This document shows, one piece after another, positions 45,860 to 53,812 of a stretch of 64,000 nt of DNA; the stretch's first letter is position 1, and each line of letters starts with the position of its first letter. The stretch spans positions 8,370,001 through 8,434,000 of the forward strand of contig NZ_JAGSHX010000006.1 of the NCBI RefSeq assembly GCF_018138715.1. Reading direction: 5' to 3'. The notes beneath the pieces are model-generated. The model saw nothing but the letters and a program-made list of their open reading frames with translations, had not been told where the DNA came from and did no database searches. The position numbers and the translations under genes are program-made. The DNA comes from Streptomyces asiaticus. Lineage in GTDB: Bacteria > Actinomycetota > Actinomycetes > Streptomycetales > Streptomycetaceae.

Positions 45860-46357
45860 TCAGTAGCCGCCTCCCGGCTGCGGCGCCCGGCCGCCCGGGT
45901 ACTGCTGACGGCCGTAAGGGTCGTCATACGGAGAGGGGGCGGGTGCCGCCGGGCGAGGCGCGACCGGACGCGTCATGGCCGGGCGCATCGCCTCGTACCC
46001 CATCGGCGAGGCCGGCGCGGGGCGCTGCATCTGCGGCTGCTGGGCGCCCGGGTAGCCCCGCGGTCCCGTCGGCTGCGGCGGGATGTAGGGCGAGTGCGCC
46101 TGCTGTAGGCCGGTGGGCTGCGGCGCCTGCTGCTGGTACCCCTGGTGCATGGGCTGCGGGGAGGGGGCGGCCGGCAGCGCGGGGAGCGCCGAGGGCAGCG
46201 CCGGAAGATGACTTCCGGTGTCATAGGCCGACGGCACCCTGATGGGCGCGATCTGCGGTGTCCCCCGCTCGGCGACAAGACTGTCGTAGATGGGGGTGTC
46301 CGGGAAGGACGGCGAGGAGTAGTAGCCGCCACCGTAAGTGCTGCGGGGGGAGGTCAT
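45860..46357 (-). CDS. DUF6643 family Pro/Gln-rich protein
   Basis: The 165-residue protein begins MTSPRSTYGGGYYSSPSFPDTPIYDSLVAERGTPQIAPIRVPSAYDTG, a highly conserved Streptomyces N-terminus I recognise as DUF6643. The rest is Pro/Gln/Ala-rich with YPP/GYQQQ-type motifs (PQPTGLQQAHSPYIPPQ) and ends GRAPQPGGGY. It is probably disordered after residue 50. No enzymatic motif is present; a scaffold or cell-envelope role is only a guess. It is divergent from the TerD-domain gene. Confidence 0.78.
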   Translation of the reverse strand: MTSPRSTYGGGYYSSPSFPDTPIYDSLVAERGTPQIAPIRVPSAYDTGSHLPALPSALPALPAAPSPQPMHQGYQQQAPQPTGLQQAHSPYIPPQPTGPRGYPGAQQPQMQRPAPASPMGYEAMRPAMTRPVAPRPAAPAPSPYDDPYGRQQYPGGRAPQPGGGY

Positions 46358-46588
46358 AGACCATAAGTTAAGCCCACCATGTGCTGATTGGGGAGTCCGG
46401 TAGGAGGGTTGTTTTCAGTGTTCGGAGTGGCCGTGGATCCCCAATACGAGCGAACCCGGGAAAATCGGTCGTCAGGGTACGTTGAGATCGTGTAAAGAGC
46501 GCGTTTTCAGCGGGTAGCCACCCGTCGTCCGTGCTGTGCGACGGCCGAGCGGCCCGATCCGAGTGAACAGAAAGGCAGGGGGACGGAA

Positions 46589-47998
46589 ATGGCGATGCGC
46601 AAGGGCGGTAACACGCCAGTACCGGCTGACGCCGTGCGGATCGAGCTGGGCTGGCGCGCCGGACCGGGGGCGCCAGACGTGGATGCCTCGGCGCTGTTGC
46701 TGGTGTCCGGAAAGGTCAGGTCCGACGGGGACTTCGTGTTCTACAACCAGGCGGCGCACTCCTCCGGCGCGGTGCGCCACGAGGGGAAGCGGACCGCGGG
46801 TGACACGGTGACCGACACCCTTTCGGTGGACCTCGCCCGGGTCGAGCCCGCCGTCGACACCGTGGTCCTCGCGGCCTCGGCCGATGGCGGAACGTTCAGC
46901 CAGGTCCCCGGTCTGCACATCCGGGTGCTGAACGCGGCGGGCGGCGCGGAGATCGCCCGCTTCGACAGCGAGGACGCCACCGTCGAGACCGCCTTCGTCC
47001 TCGGCGAGCTGTACCGCAGGCAGGGCGCCTGGAAGTTCCGCGCGGTGGGACAGGGCTACCAGAGCGGTCTCGCGGGGCTCGCCACGGACTTCGGCATCTC
47101 GGTCGACGAGCCGCAGCAGACGCCGGCTCAGCCCGCCGCCCCGGCTCCGGCCCCCGCCGCCCCGCCGAACGCCGGGCAGAACCCGTACGCGGCCCAGAAC
47201 CCGTACGCCGCCCCGGCGCCGCCCGCCGCCCCCGCGCCGCCGTCCGGCCCGCCCGCCGGGGCGTACCCGCCCCCGACGCCCACCGCCGTCTCCACGCCCC
47301 TGCCGCCGCCCCCGCCCACCGCACCGGCCACCCCGGCCCCCGCGCCCGCCGCGGCGCCGGTGAGCCTCAGCAAGGTCACCCTGACGAAGGAGGCCCCCTC
47401 GGTCTCGCTGACCAAGCAGGGCGGCACCTCCGGCACCATGCGGATCAACCTCAACTGGCAGGTGCACAAGCAGTTCTCGGGGTGGGCCTCCAAGCTGGGC
47501 CGGGCCATGGCCATGCACAGCGACCTCGATCTCGACCTGGGGGCGCTGTTCGAACTCGCCGACGGCAGCAAGGGCGTGGTCCAGGCGCTCGGCAACTCCT
47601 TCGGCTCCCTGCACCAGCCGCCCTTCATCCACCTGGACGCCGACGACCGGACCGGTGCCCGGGCGACCGGTGAGAACCTCACCATCAACCTGGACCAGCA
47701 GAAGCTGTTCCGCCGGATCCTGGTCTTCGTGACCATCTACGAGGGCGCCCGCAGCTTCGCCAACCTCCACGCCACGGTCACCCTGCAACCGCAGTTCGGC
47801 GCCCCGATCGACTTCTCGCTCGACGAGTGCACCGTCCCGTCCCCGGTCTGCGCCCTCGCGCTCATCACCAACACCGGCGGCGAGCTCGTCGTGCAGCGCG
47901 AGGCCCGCTATCTGGTGCCGCAGCGCGGCACCAGCCCGCAGCGCACCCTCGACCACGCCTACGGCTGGGGCATGAACTGGACCCCCGGCCGCAAGTGA
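46589..47998 (+). CDS. double TerD-domain protein
   Basis: The 469-residue protein has a first TerD-like domain at ~1-170 ([49 protein letters not shown]). A ~85-residue Pro/Ala linker with [12 protein letters not shown] follows, then a C-terminal tellurium-resistance-type domain ([50 protein letters not shown]). TerD domains bind calcium through DxD clusters, and [12 protein letters not shown] fits. Ter proteins act in stress resistance and membrane-linked signalling. The ATG follows AGGGGGA. It converges on the glycosyltransferase gene with a 25-bp gap. Confidence 0.9.
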   Translation: MAMRKGGNTPVPADAVRIELGWRAGPGAPDVDASALLLVSGKVRSDGDFVFYNQAAHSSGAVRHEGKRTAGDTVTDTLSVDLARVEPAVDTVVLAASADGGTFSQVPGLHIRVLNAAGGAEIARFDSEDATVETAFVLGELYRRQGAWKFRAVGQGYQSGLAGLATDFGISVDEPQQTPAQPAAPAPAPAAPPNAGQNPYAAQNPYAAPAPPAAPAPPSGPPAGAYPPPTPTAVSTPLPPPPPTAPATPAPAPAAAPVSLSKVTLTKEAPSVSLTKQGGTSGTMRINLNWQVHKQFSGWASKLGRAMAMHSDLDLDLGALFELADGSKGVVQALGNSFGSLHQPPFIHLDADDRTGARATGENLTINLDQQKLFRRILVFVTIYEGARSFANLHATVTLQPQFGAPIDFSLDECTVPSPVCALALITNTGGELVVQREARYLVPQRGTSPQRTLDHAYGWGMNWTPGRK

Positions 47999-48023
47999 AA
48001 CCCCGGTGCACGGGGCGTGGCCG

Positions 48024-49316
48024 TCAGGGTGCGGCGCTGGGGCGGGCGTACGTGCGCCCCTTCCAGGCCGCGCCCTGTCCGAGGTGGTGCCGCACCGCCG
48101 AGTCCACGGTCATCAGCAGATAGAGAAGGGCCGTCAGGGGCAGCAGCGGCGCCAGCCACAGCGTCTGCCGGTAGTAGCGCAGCATCGGGATGTAGCTGCC
48201 CGCCATCAGCGCCCAGGCGGCGGCGCCCAGGGTCAGCGGCGCGGGACGCCCCGTCAGCACCCCGGCGACCACGGCCGCGGGCGGCACGAGATACACCACC
48301 GCCAGTCCCGCGACCGTCAGCAGCAACAGCAGCGGGTTGTGGCGCAGCTGGGTGTACGCGCTGCGCGAGACCATCCGCCACAGCTCGCCCAGCCGTGGAT
48401 ACGGCCGCACGCTGTCGACCCGGTCGGCCAGCCCCAGCCAGATCCGTCCGCCGGACCGTTTCACCGTGCGGGCCAGCGCCACGTCGTCGATGACCGCCTG
48501 CCGGATCGCCTCCGGGACCCCGGCCCGCTCGGCCGCCTCCCGGCGCAGCAGCACACAGCCGCCCGCGGCCGCCGCGGTGCGCCCCCGGGACCGGTTGACC
48601 CACCGAAAGGGGTACAGCTGTGCGAAGAAGTAGACAAAGGCGGGCACGATCAGCCGCTCCCAGTAGGTCACCACCCGCAGCCGCGCCATCTGGGAGACCA
48701 GATCCAGTCCGTTCGTCTCGGCCGCGCGCACCAACTCCCGCAGGGAGTCCGGCTCATGGGCGATGTCCGCGTCCGTCAGCAGCAGGTAGTCCACGCCTCC
48801 GTCGTCCTTACGGTCCGCGTCCCGGCCGTCCGCGTCCTTACGGTCCGCACCGTCCGCGTCCCCACGGTCCGCGGCGAGGCGGGTCGTGGCGAGCGCCATG
48901 CCGTGCCGCACCGCCCACAGCTTGCCGGTCCAGCCGGGGCCCGGCTCGCCGGGGGAGTCGACGGTCAGCGGCAGTCCGCCGTGCTCGTCGGCCAGTTCAC
49001 GGGCCAGCTTTCCGGTGCCGTCCGAGCTGCCGTCGTCGATCAGGAAGATCTCCGCCGGCCCCGGATAGTCCTGGGCGAGCAGCGAGGGCAGGCTGGCCGG
49101 GAGCACCGCGGACTCGTCCCGGGCGGGCACCACGACGGCCACCGAGGGCCATATCGCGGGCTCCGGCGGCCCGAACCCGTCCGGCTCCGGCGGTCCCGAG
49201 CCGTCCGGATCCGTCCGGGGCAGCGTTACGTCCGTACGCCAGAAGAAGCCCTGGCCCAGCAGAAGCCACAGCCATGCGGCCAACGACCCGGCGGCGATCC
49301 ACATCAGCGCGCTCAC
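48024..49316 (-). CDS. HpnB-like family 2 glycosyltransferase
   Basis: The 430-residue membrane glycosyltransferase has an N-terminal helix, then GT-A domain motifs VAVVVPARDESAVLP, FLIDDGSSDGTG, LLTDADIAHEP (DxD) and QAVIDDVALARTVKRSGG. C-terminal helices follow. It resembles HpnB of hopanoid clusters, but no hopanoid genes are here. Between the substrate loop and DxD lies a hydrophilic insert of repeated ADRKD/ADGRD pentads encoded by 15-bp repeats (48804-48872), probably a recent expansion. The GTG start gives MSALMWIAAG. Confidence 0.86.
   Translation of the reverse strand: MSALMWIAAGSLAAWLWLLLGQGFFWRTDVTLPRTDPDGSGPPEPDGFGPPEPAIWPSVAVVVPARDESAVLPASLPSLLAQDYPGPAEIFLIDDGSSDGTGKLARELADEHGGLPLTVDSPGEPGPGWTGKLWAVRHGMALATTRLAADRGDADGADRKDADGRDADRKDDGGVDYLLLTDADIAHEPDSLRELVRAAETNGLDLVSQMARLRVVTYWERLIVPAFVYFFAQLYPFRWVNRSRGRTAAAAGGCVLLRREAAERAGVPEAIRQAVIDDVALARTVKRSGGRIWLGLADRVDSVRPYPRLGELWRMVSRSAYTQLRHNPLLLLLTVAGLAVVYLVPPAAVVAGVLTGRPAPLTLGAAAWALMAGSYIPMLRYYRQTLWLAPLLPLTALLYLLMTVDSAVRHHLGQGAAWKGRTYARPSAAP
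48804..48872. repeat. 15-bp repeat inside the glycosyltransferase gene
   Basis: GTCCTTACGGTCCGC (twice exactly) alternates with GTCCCGGCCGTCCGC and GTCCCCACGGTCCGC plus a 9-bp remnant. The period is a multiple of three, so the frame is kept and adds acidic/basic pentads. Confidence 0.8.
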
Positions 49317-49384
49317 CCGCCGAAGTCTGCCCGAAGGTGTGCCCGGCCGACGGGCGCACGGGACCGATCCATTAAAGTGACCGG

Positions 49385-50179
49385 GTGAAGATCGCGCTTA
49401 TGGACTCCGGAATCGGGTTGTTGCCCACCGCCGCCGCGATGCGCCGACTGCGACCGGACGTCGATCTCGTCCTCTCCTCCGACCCCGCCACCATGCCGTG
49501 GGGCCCGCGCACCCCCGAGGGCGTCACCGGGCTGGCCCTGGGCTGCGCCCGGGCCGCCGCCGCGCACCGCCCCGCCGCGCTGATCGTCGCCTGCAACACC
49601 GCATCCGTCCACGCCCTGCCCGCGCTGCGCGCCGAGCTGGAGCCCGGGCTGCCGGTCATCGGCACCGTGCCCGCCATCAAGCCCGCGGCGGCCGGGGGAG
49701 GGCCGATCGCGATCTGGGCCACCCCGGCCACCACGGGCAGCCCGTACCAGCGCGGACTGATCCGTGACTTCGCGGGCGGCGTCGAGGTGACCGAGGTGCC
49801 GTGCCCGGGGCTCGCCGACGCGGTACAGCACGCCGACAACGAGGGGATCGACGCCGCGGTGGCCGCCGCGGCGGCCCGCACCCCGCGCGATGTCACGACC
49901 GTCGTCCTGGGCTGCACCCATTACGAACTCGTCGCCGACCGCATCCGGACGGCCGTGCAGCAGCCGGACGCGCCGCCGATCGTCCTCCACGGCTCGGCCG
50001 GAGCCGTCGCCGCCCAGGCCCTGCGCCGGATCGGCGCCGACCCGTTCCCGCCGGACGGCCCGGTCACCCCGGGCGGTCTGACCGTCATCCTCAGCGGACG
50101 CGAGGCCGCCCTGCCGGAGGTCGCCCTGGCCTATGCCGAAGGCGTGCAGCTGGCCCCCGTCGCCCCGACGCGCGCTTGA
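49385..50179 (+). CDS. aspartate/glutamate racemase family protein
   Basis: The 264-residue protein has the two catalytic cysteine motifs of glutamate-racemase-type enzymes, LIVACNTASVHALP near residue 73 and VVLGCTHYELVADR near 178, and the N-terminal MDSGIGLLPT loop. It may interconvert L/D-glutamate or aspartate. The MurI loop is usually DSGVGG, and here it is DSGIGLL, so it may be a secondary racemase rather than MurI. TAAAGT ends 6 nt before the GTG and no ribosome site is present, so the mRNA is probably leaderless. Confidence 0.88.
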   Translation: MKIALMDSGIGLLPTAAAMRRLRPDVDLVLSSDPATMPWGPRTPEGVTGLALGCARAAAAHRPAALIVACNTASVHALPALRAELEPGLPVIGTVPAIKPAAAGGGPIAIWATPATTGSPYQRGLIRDFAGGVEVTEVPCPGLADAVQHADNEGIDAAVAAAAARTPRDVTTVVLGCTHYELVADRIRTAVQQPDAPPIVLHGSAGAVAAQALRRIGADPFPPDGPVTPGGLTVILSGREAALPEVALAYAEGVQLAPVAPTRA

Positions 50180-50277
50180 CCGCGACGCCTCGTGCGGTGA
50201 GCTGACCGAAACGCTCCTCACCAGCGGATTCCTCCGCCCCGCTGCCGTGGTGCCAGAAGGTGAGTACGCTGCCAACC

Positions 50278-50835
50278 ATGAGGCACCACGACCACGGAGA
50301 GCCGAGCGCCCACGGGCAGCCGCCCGCGGTCTGGATCGGACGGGCCCACAATCGCGCGCAGTGGCTGCTGGCCGTGGCGGGCGCCGCGTGCCTGGCACTC
50401 GGTGTCGACCTCGCCGTCGACTCGCCCTGGGGCTCGGGCATCGCCCCGCTCCTGATGGCCGTCATCGGCTGTGTCGCCGCCGGGCTGCTGATGCTCTTCG
50501 GCACCCTCGCCTTCGTCCATGTGGCGGTGCGGGTCGACGACGAGGTGCTGGAGATCCGCTGCGGCCATATGGGGCTCCCACGCCGCCGCATCCCGCTCAG
50601 CGACGTGGTCCACGCCGATGTGGCCCGTAAGGTCACCCCGTGTCAGTGGGGCGGCTGGGGCTACCGCTGGCGCCCCGAGAAGGGCACCGCCGTGGTGGTG
50701 CGCCGGGGCGAGGGCGTGGTGGTCCGCCTCGGGGACGGCCGCGTCTTCACGGTCACGGTGGACGACGCCGAGGCGGCGGTCCGGGTCATCCGCGACCGGC
50801 TGCGGCTGATCGCGGCCCGCACCTCCCAGGTCTAG
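50278..50835 (+). CDS. PH-like membrane protein, hypothetical
   Basis: The 185-residue protein has two membrane helices (WLLAVAGAACLALGVDLAV and LLMAVIGCVAAGLLMLFGTLAFV). A C-terminal bacterial-PH-like domain follows (VAVRVDDEVLEIRCGHMGLPRRRIPLSDVVHADV ... TAVVVRRGEGVVVRLGDGRVFTVTVDDAEAAVRVI). It probably faces the cytoplasm. Function is unknown. TACGCT lies 7 nt before the chosen ATG without a ribosome site, suggesting leaderless expression and favouring this start over a GTG six codons earlier. Confidence 0.78.
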   Translation: MRHHDHGEPSAHGQPPAVWIGRAHNRAQWLLAVAGAACLALGVDLAVDSPWGSGIAPLLMAVIGCVAAGLLMLFGTLAFVHVAVRVDDEVLEIRCGHMGLPRRRIPLSDVVHADVARKVTPCQWGGWGYRWRPEKGTAVVVRRGEGVVVRLGDGRVFTVTVDDAEAAVRVIRDRLRLIAARTSQV

Positions 50836-50858
50836 CCGATCCCCGTTCCCCTCTTTCG

Positions 50859-50897
50859 GGGGATGCGTTCCCTTTCGGGGCTTCGCCTCGCATCCCC
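50859..50897. terminator. nested hairpin between convergent genes
   Basis: GGGGATGCG (50859-50867) pairs with CGCATCCCC (50889-50897). The loop contains CCTTTCGGGG, which can form a smaller stem. It lies 24 bp after the PH-like gene and before the opposite gene's 3' end, so it may stop both. Confidence 0.65.
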
Positions 50898-50954
50898 TTT
50901 CCGGGGGCGCGTAGGCGTGTTTCAGGGGCGCGTACGCACGGGCTGTGCCGGATC

Positions 50955-51980
50955 TCATGGCACCGCTCCCTGGTCGTCGTCCAGGCGACGGGCGGTCGCC
51001 AGCCCGGCGAGGAGGCCCGCTCCGGCGGTGATCTGGGAGAAGCTGAGGGCGTTGCCCAGACAGGACTCGACGGCCAGGGCCGTGAGGGTCGCGGCCGCCG
51101 TGAGGACCACGGGAGTGGGGCGCGGTGAGCGCCACAGGGCGTGGAGCATCCAGCCGAAGGCCGCGCCCAGCAGGGCCACCCCCGGCAGCCCCTGACCGGC
51201 CGCCTGCTGGAGCGGCGCCGAATGCGGCTTGGCCTCCGGGCCCAGTGGCTGGGCCACCGAGGGGCTCAGCTCGCCGAAGCGGTCCGGGCCCGCACCGCGC
51301 AGCTGATCCGTCTCCTCGATACGGGCGGCGTCCTGCCACAGCCGGATCCGGTGCTCGGTGAGATGGGCGCGCAGGGCGGGCGGCAGTCCGCCCGGGACCG
51401 AGCCCTTGGCCACCGCCCAGGTGCCGCCGACCGCGACCGCCGCGATCAGCGCGCACGCGATGAGCGCCGGCAGCCGCCGTCGTGGCCGGGCGGCGATGAG
51501 CGAGCACACCAGGACGGCACCGCACGCCACCGAACCGACCGTCGAGCCGCCCACCACGGCCGTCAGCGTGATCGCCGCGGCCGGCAGCCACAGCGCCGGG
51601 CGGAGGACCCGCGGGGCGGCCCAGGCCGCGCAACAGAGCGCGCCCGTGGCCAGGGTGAGCTGGGCCGCGCCCGGCCCCTCATGGCCGCTGAGCCCGTACG
51701 GCGAGGTGCAGGCCAGGCCGAACCCCGCGAGCCCGGCGGCCGCCGCCCCGGCGACCGGCAGCAGCGATCCGGCGATCCGGCCGCAGGCGTACCCGGCGGC
51801 CACCGCCAGCACCGCCAGCAGGACTCCCTCGGGGCGGGCCGGCCGCCCCATGGCCGCGATCAGCGCCCAGACGGCGCAACCGGCGAGGATCAGAACCCCC
51901 GCGACATCGGACGCACCGGCGCAGCCGGCGGCCGGTCTGCCGTGGTCCTGCACGACCGGCTCCACCACTGATGACGTCAT
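50955..51980 (-). CDS. O-antigen-ligase-like polytopic membrane protein
   Basis: The 341-residue protein has about ten helices. A large loop (HRIRLWQDAARIEETDQLRGAGPDRFGELSPSVAQPLGPEAKPHSAPLQQAAGQGLPGVALLG) matches the W-x-A ... G-x-G-x-x-x-F ... H-x-x-x-L-Q-x-x-x-x-x-G pattern of the O-antigen ligase / Wzy superfamily. In Gram-positives such proteins join or polymerise surface glycans. The substrate is unknown. ATG gives MTSSVVEPVVQDHGRP; an upstream ATG 21 codons earlier is possible but lacks a ribosome site. It is divergent from the Nudix gene. Confidence 0.75.
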   Translation of the reverse strand: MTSSVVEPVVQDHGRPAAGCAGASDVAGVLILAGCAVWALIAAMGRPARPEGVLLAVLAVAAGYACGRIAGSLLPVAGAAAAGLAGFGLACTSPYGLSGHEGPGAAQLTLATGALCCAAWAAPRVLRPALWLPAAAITLTAVVGGSTVGSVACGAVLVCSLIAARPRRRLPALIACALIAAVAVGGTWAVAKGSVPGGLPPALRAHLTEHRIRLWQDAARIEETDQLRGAGPDRFGELSPSVAQPLGPEAKPHSAPLQQAAGQGLPGVALLGAAFGWMLHALWRSPRPTPVVLTAAATLTALAVESCLGNALSFSQITAGAGLLAGLATARRLDDDQGAVP

Positions 51981-52183
51981 CCCGCCGACCCCCCGTCGTG
52001 ACGGGCACCGCGCCGACGACCTTACGGCCGTCGCGCGAGCCATGACACCCGAAACCGTAGCGCTTGTCGTAAGGAATGTGTATATGGTGCACAGAAACGA
52101 TGAGTCGGTCGTGAAACGCCCGCCGTGGAGGGCGCCGTGCGGCCGCCGCGCGCGCCCCCATTTGCGCCCGATACCCTCGGCCC

Positions 52184-52663
52184 ATGCCGACCCCCGACTT
52201 CATCCGTGACCTCAGGGCCTCCATCGGTCATGAACTGCTCTATCTGCCGGGCGTGAGCGCCGTGGTCATCGACGACCAGGACCGGGTGCTGCTGGGCCGC
52301 CGGGCCGACAACGGCCGCTGGACCATCATCTGCGGCATCCCCGAACCCGGTGAGCAGCCGGCCACGGCGGTGGTACGCGAGGTCGCGGAGGAGACCGCGG
52401 TGCGCTGCGTCCCCGAACGCATCGTGCTCGTACGGACCCTGGCACCGGTGACCTACCCCAATGACGACAAGTGCCAGTTCGTGGACATCTGCTTCCGCTG
52501 CCGCGCGGTCGGCGGCGAGGCGCGGGTGAACGACGACGAGTCGCTGGACGTCGGCTGGTTCCCACTCGACGCGCTGCCCGAGATGGAGGACTTCTCCCTG
52601 TCCCGGATCAAGCAGGCGCTCGACGACGGCCCGACGTGGTTCGAGCCCATCGTCGGGGAGTGA
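52184..52663 (+). CDS. Nudix hydrolase
   Basis: The 159-residue single-domain Nudix protein has box G-IPEPG-E-QPATAVV-R-E-V-A-E-E-T-A-V, canonical except Ala in place of the second Gly. Upstream LLYLPGVSAVVIDDQDRVLLGRRADNGRWTIICG is the usual fold. It probably removes an oxidised or excess nucleotide derivative; the substrate is not predictable. TACCCT ends 6 nt before the ATG and there is no ribosome site, so it may be leaderless. The SDR gene begins 55 bp downstream with its own promoter-like hexamer. Confidence 0.9.
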   Translation: MPTPDFIRDLRASIGHELLYLPGVSAVVIDDQDRVLLGRRADNGRWTIICGIPEPGEQPATAVVREVAEETAVRCVPERIVLVRTLAPVTYPNDDKCQFVDICFRCRAVGGEARVNDDESLDVGWFPLDALPEMEDFSLSRIKQALDDGPTWFEPIVGE

Positions 52664-52718
52664 AGTATGTGCCGCCCCCACATCGGTCCGGGCCAGACGG
52701 CTGCCTAATGTGCCCCTC

Positions 52719-53525
52719 ATGAGCGCGTCCACCACACCAGGCCCGGACTCACGGCTGTCCGGCGGCCTCGATCTCTCCGGCCGTACCGCACTCGTCACGG
52801 GCGCCGCCGGGGGCATCGGCCGGGCCTGCACGCTGCGGCTGGCCACCGCCGGGGCTCGGGTGCGGGCCGTCGACCTGGACGCCGGGGGCCTGACCGACCT
52901 CGTCGCCGCGGCCTCCGGACTGCCCGGCCCGGTCGAGGCCCACCCCCTGGACCTCACCGACCTCGACGCCGCCGAGCGGGCCGCCGCAGGCACCGACATC
53001 CTGGTCAACAACGCCGGGCTCCAGCTCGTCCGGCCCATCGAGGACTTTCCGCCCGAGGTCTTCTCCCGGGTGCTCACCGTGATGCTCGAGGCCCCCTTCC
53101 GGCTGGTGCGCGGCGCGCTGCCGCACATGTACGCCCAGGGCTGGGGCCGGATCGTGAACATCTCCTCGGTGCACGGGCTGCGCGCCTCCCCGTACAAGTC
53201 GGCCTATGTGGCCGCCAAACACGGTCTGGAGGGGCTCTCCAAGGTCGCCGCCCTGGAGGGCGCGGAGCACGGGGTGACATCCAACTGCGTCAACCCCGGC
53301 TATGTGCGCACCCCGCTCGTCGAGCGGCAGATCGCCGACCAGGCCGAGGCCCACGGGATCTCACCGGAGCGGGTGGTCTCCGAGGTGATGCTTGCCGACG
53401 CGGCGGTCAAGCGGCTGGTCGAGCCCGAGGAGGTCGCCGAGGCCGTCGTGTACCTCTGCGGTCCGTACACGTCCTTCATCACCGGGGCCTCGCTGAGCAT
53501 GGACGGCGGATGGACCGCCCACTGA
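52719..53525 (+). CDS. 3-hydroxybutyrate-dehydrogenase-like short-chain dehydrogenase
   Basis: The 268-residue SDR has NAD-binding TGAAGGIGRA, NNAG (DILVNNAGLQ), catalytic Ser in IVNISSVHG, and Y-x3-K in SAYVAAKHG. The C-terminal VNPGYVRTPLVERQI and GASLSMDGGWTAH resemble D-3-hydroxybutyrate dehydrogenases. It would oxidise 3-hydroxybutyrate to acetoacetate. TAATGT lies 7 nt before the ATG with no ribosome site; a GTG three codons earlier is less likely. The PucR-type regulator downstream and the MHS transporter opposite make a likely uptake-and-use module. Confidence 0.9.
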   Translation: MSASTTPGPDSRLSGGLDLSGRTALVTGAAGGIGRACTLRLATAGARVRAVDLDAGGLTDLVAAASGLPGPVEAHPLDLTDLDAAERAAAGTDILVNNAGLQLVRPIEDFPPEVFSRVLTVMLEAPFRLVRGALPHMYAQGWGRIVNISSVHGLRASPYKSAYVAAKHGLEGLSKVAALEGAEHGVTSNCVNPGYVRTPLVERQIADQAEAHGISPERVVSEVMLADAAVKRLVEPEEVAEAVVYLCGPYTSFITGASLSMDGGWTAH

Positions 53526-53530
53526 GCGGC

Positions 53531-53726
53531 CCATCGGAGCGGCCACCGGCCTTTGAGGGCCGATTGGCTCAGCCACTGGACCAGGAAGGCGGATTGGCCG
53601 AGCCACCGGCGGACGGTGGCCGATTGGCTGAGCCGCCTCCGGACGGTGGCCCATCGGCTCAGCCACCGGCGGACGATGGCCCATTGGCTGAGCCAGCTCC
53701 GGACGGTGGCCAATTGGCTCAGCCAC
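53531..53726. repeat. 30-bp tandem array of small palindromes, seven units
   Basis: Units start at 53531 (degenerate), 53561, 53591, 53621, 53651, 53681 and 53711, exactly 30 bp apart. Each centres on TTGGCTCAGCCA or a variant (TGGCT-C/G-AGCCA inverted repeat), separated by CCGGCGGACGGTGGCC-type spacer. The array lies between the SDR stop and the PucR-type start. It keeps an open frame in both directions because 30 is a multiple of three. Confidence 0.85.
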
Positions 53727-53812
53727 CGGACCGCCTGCTGCCCGGCCGCCCCGTCGACAAGGCCCCGGGCCGCCTTACGGCTGGCGCCGCCGCGCCCGGC
53801 GGGAGTATGCCT

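Noticed and set aside
48024..49316. Part of a hopanoid cluster because of the HpnB-like glycosyltransferase
   Set aside because: No squalene-hopene cyclase, squalene synthase or other hpn genes are nearby.
53531..53726. 30-bp repeats resembling a CRISPR array
   Set aside because: Repeats are contiguous with no unique spacers, units vary, and no cas genes are present.
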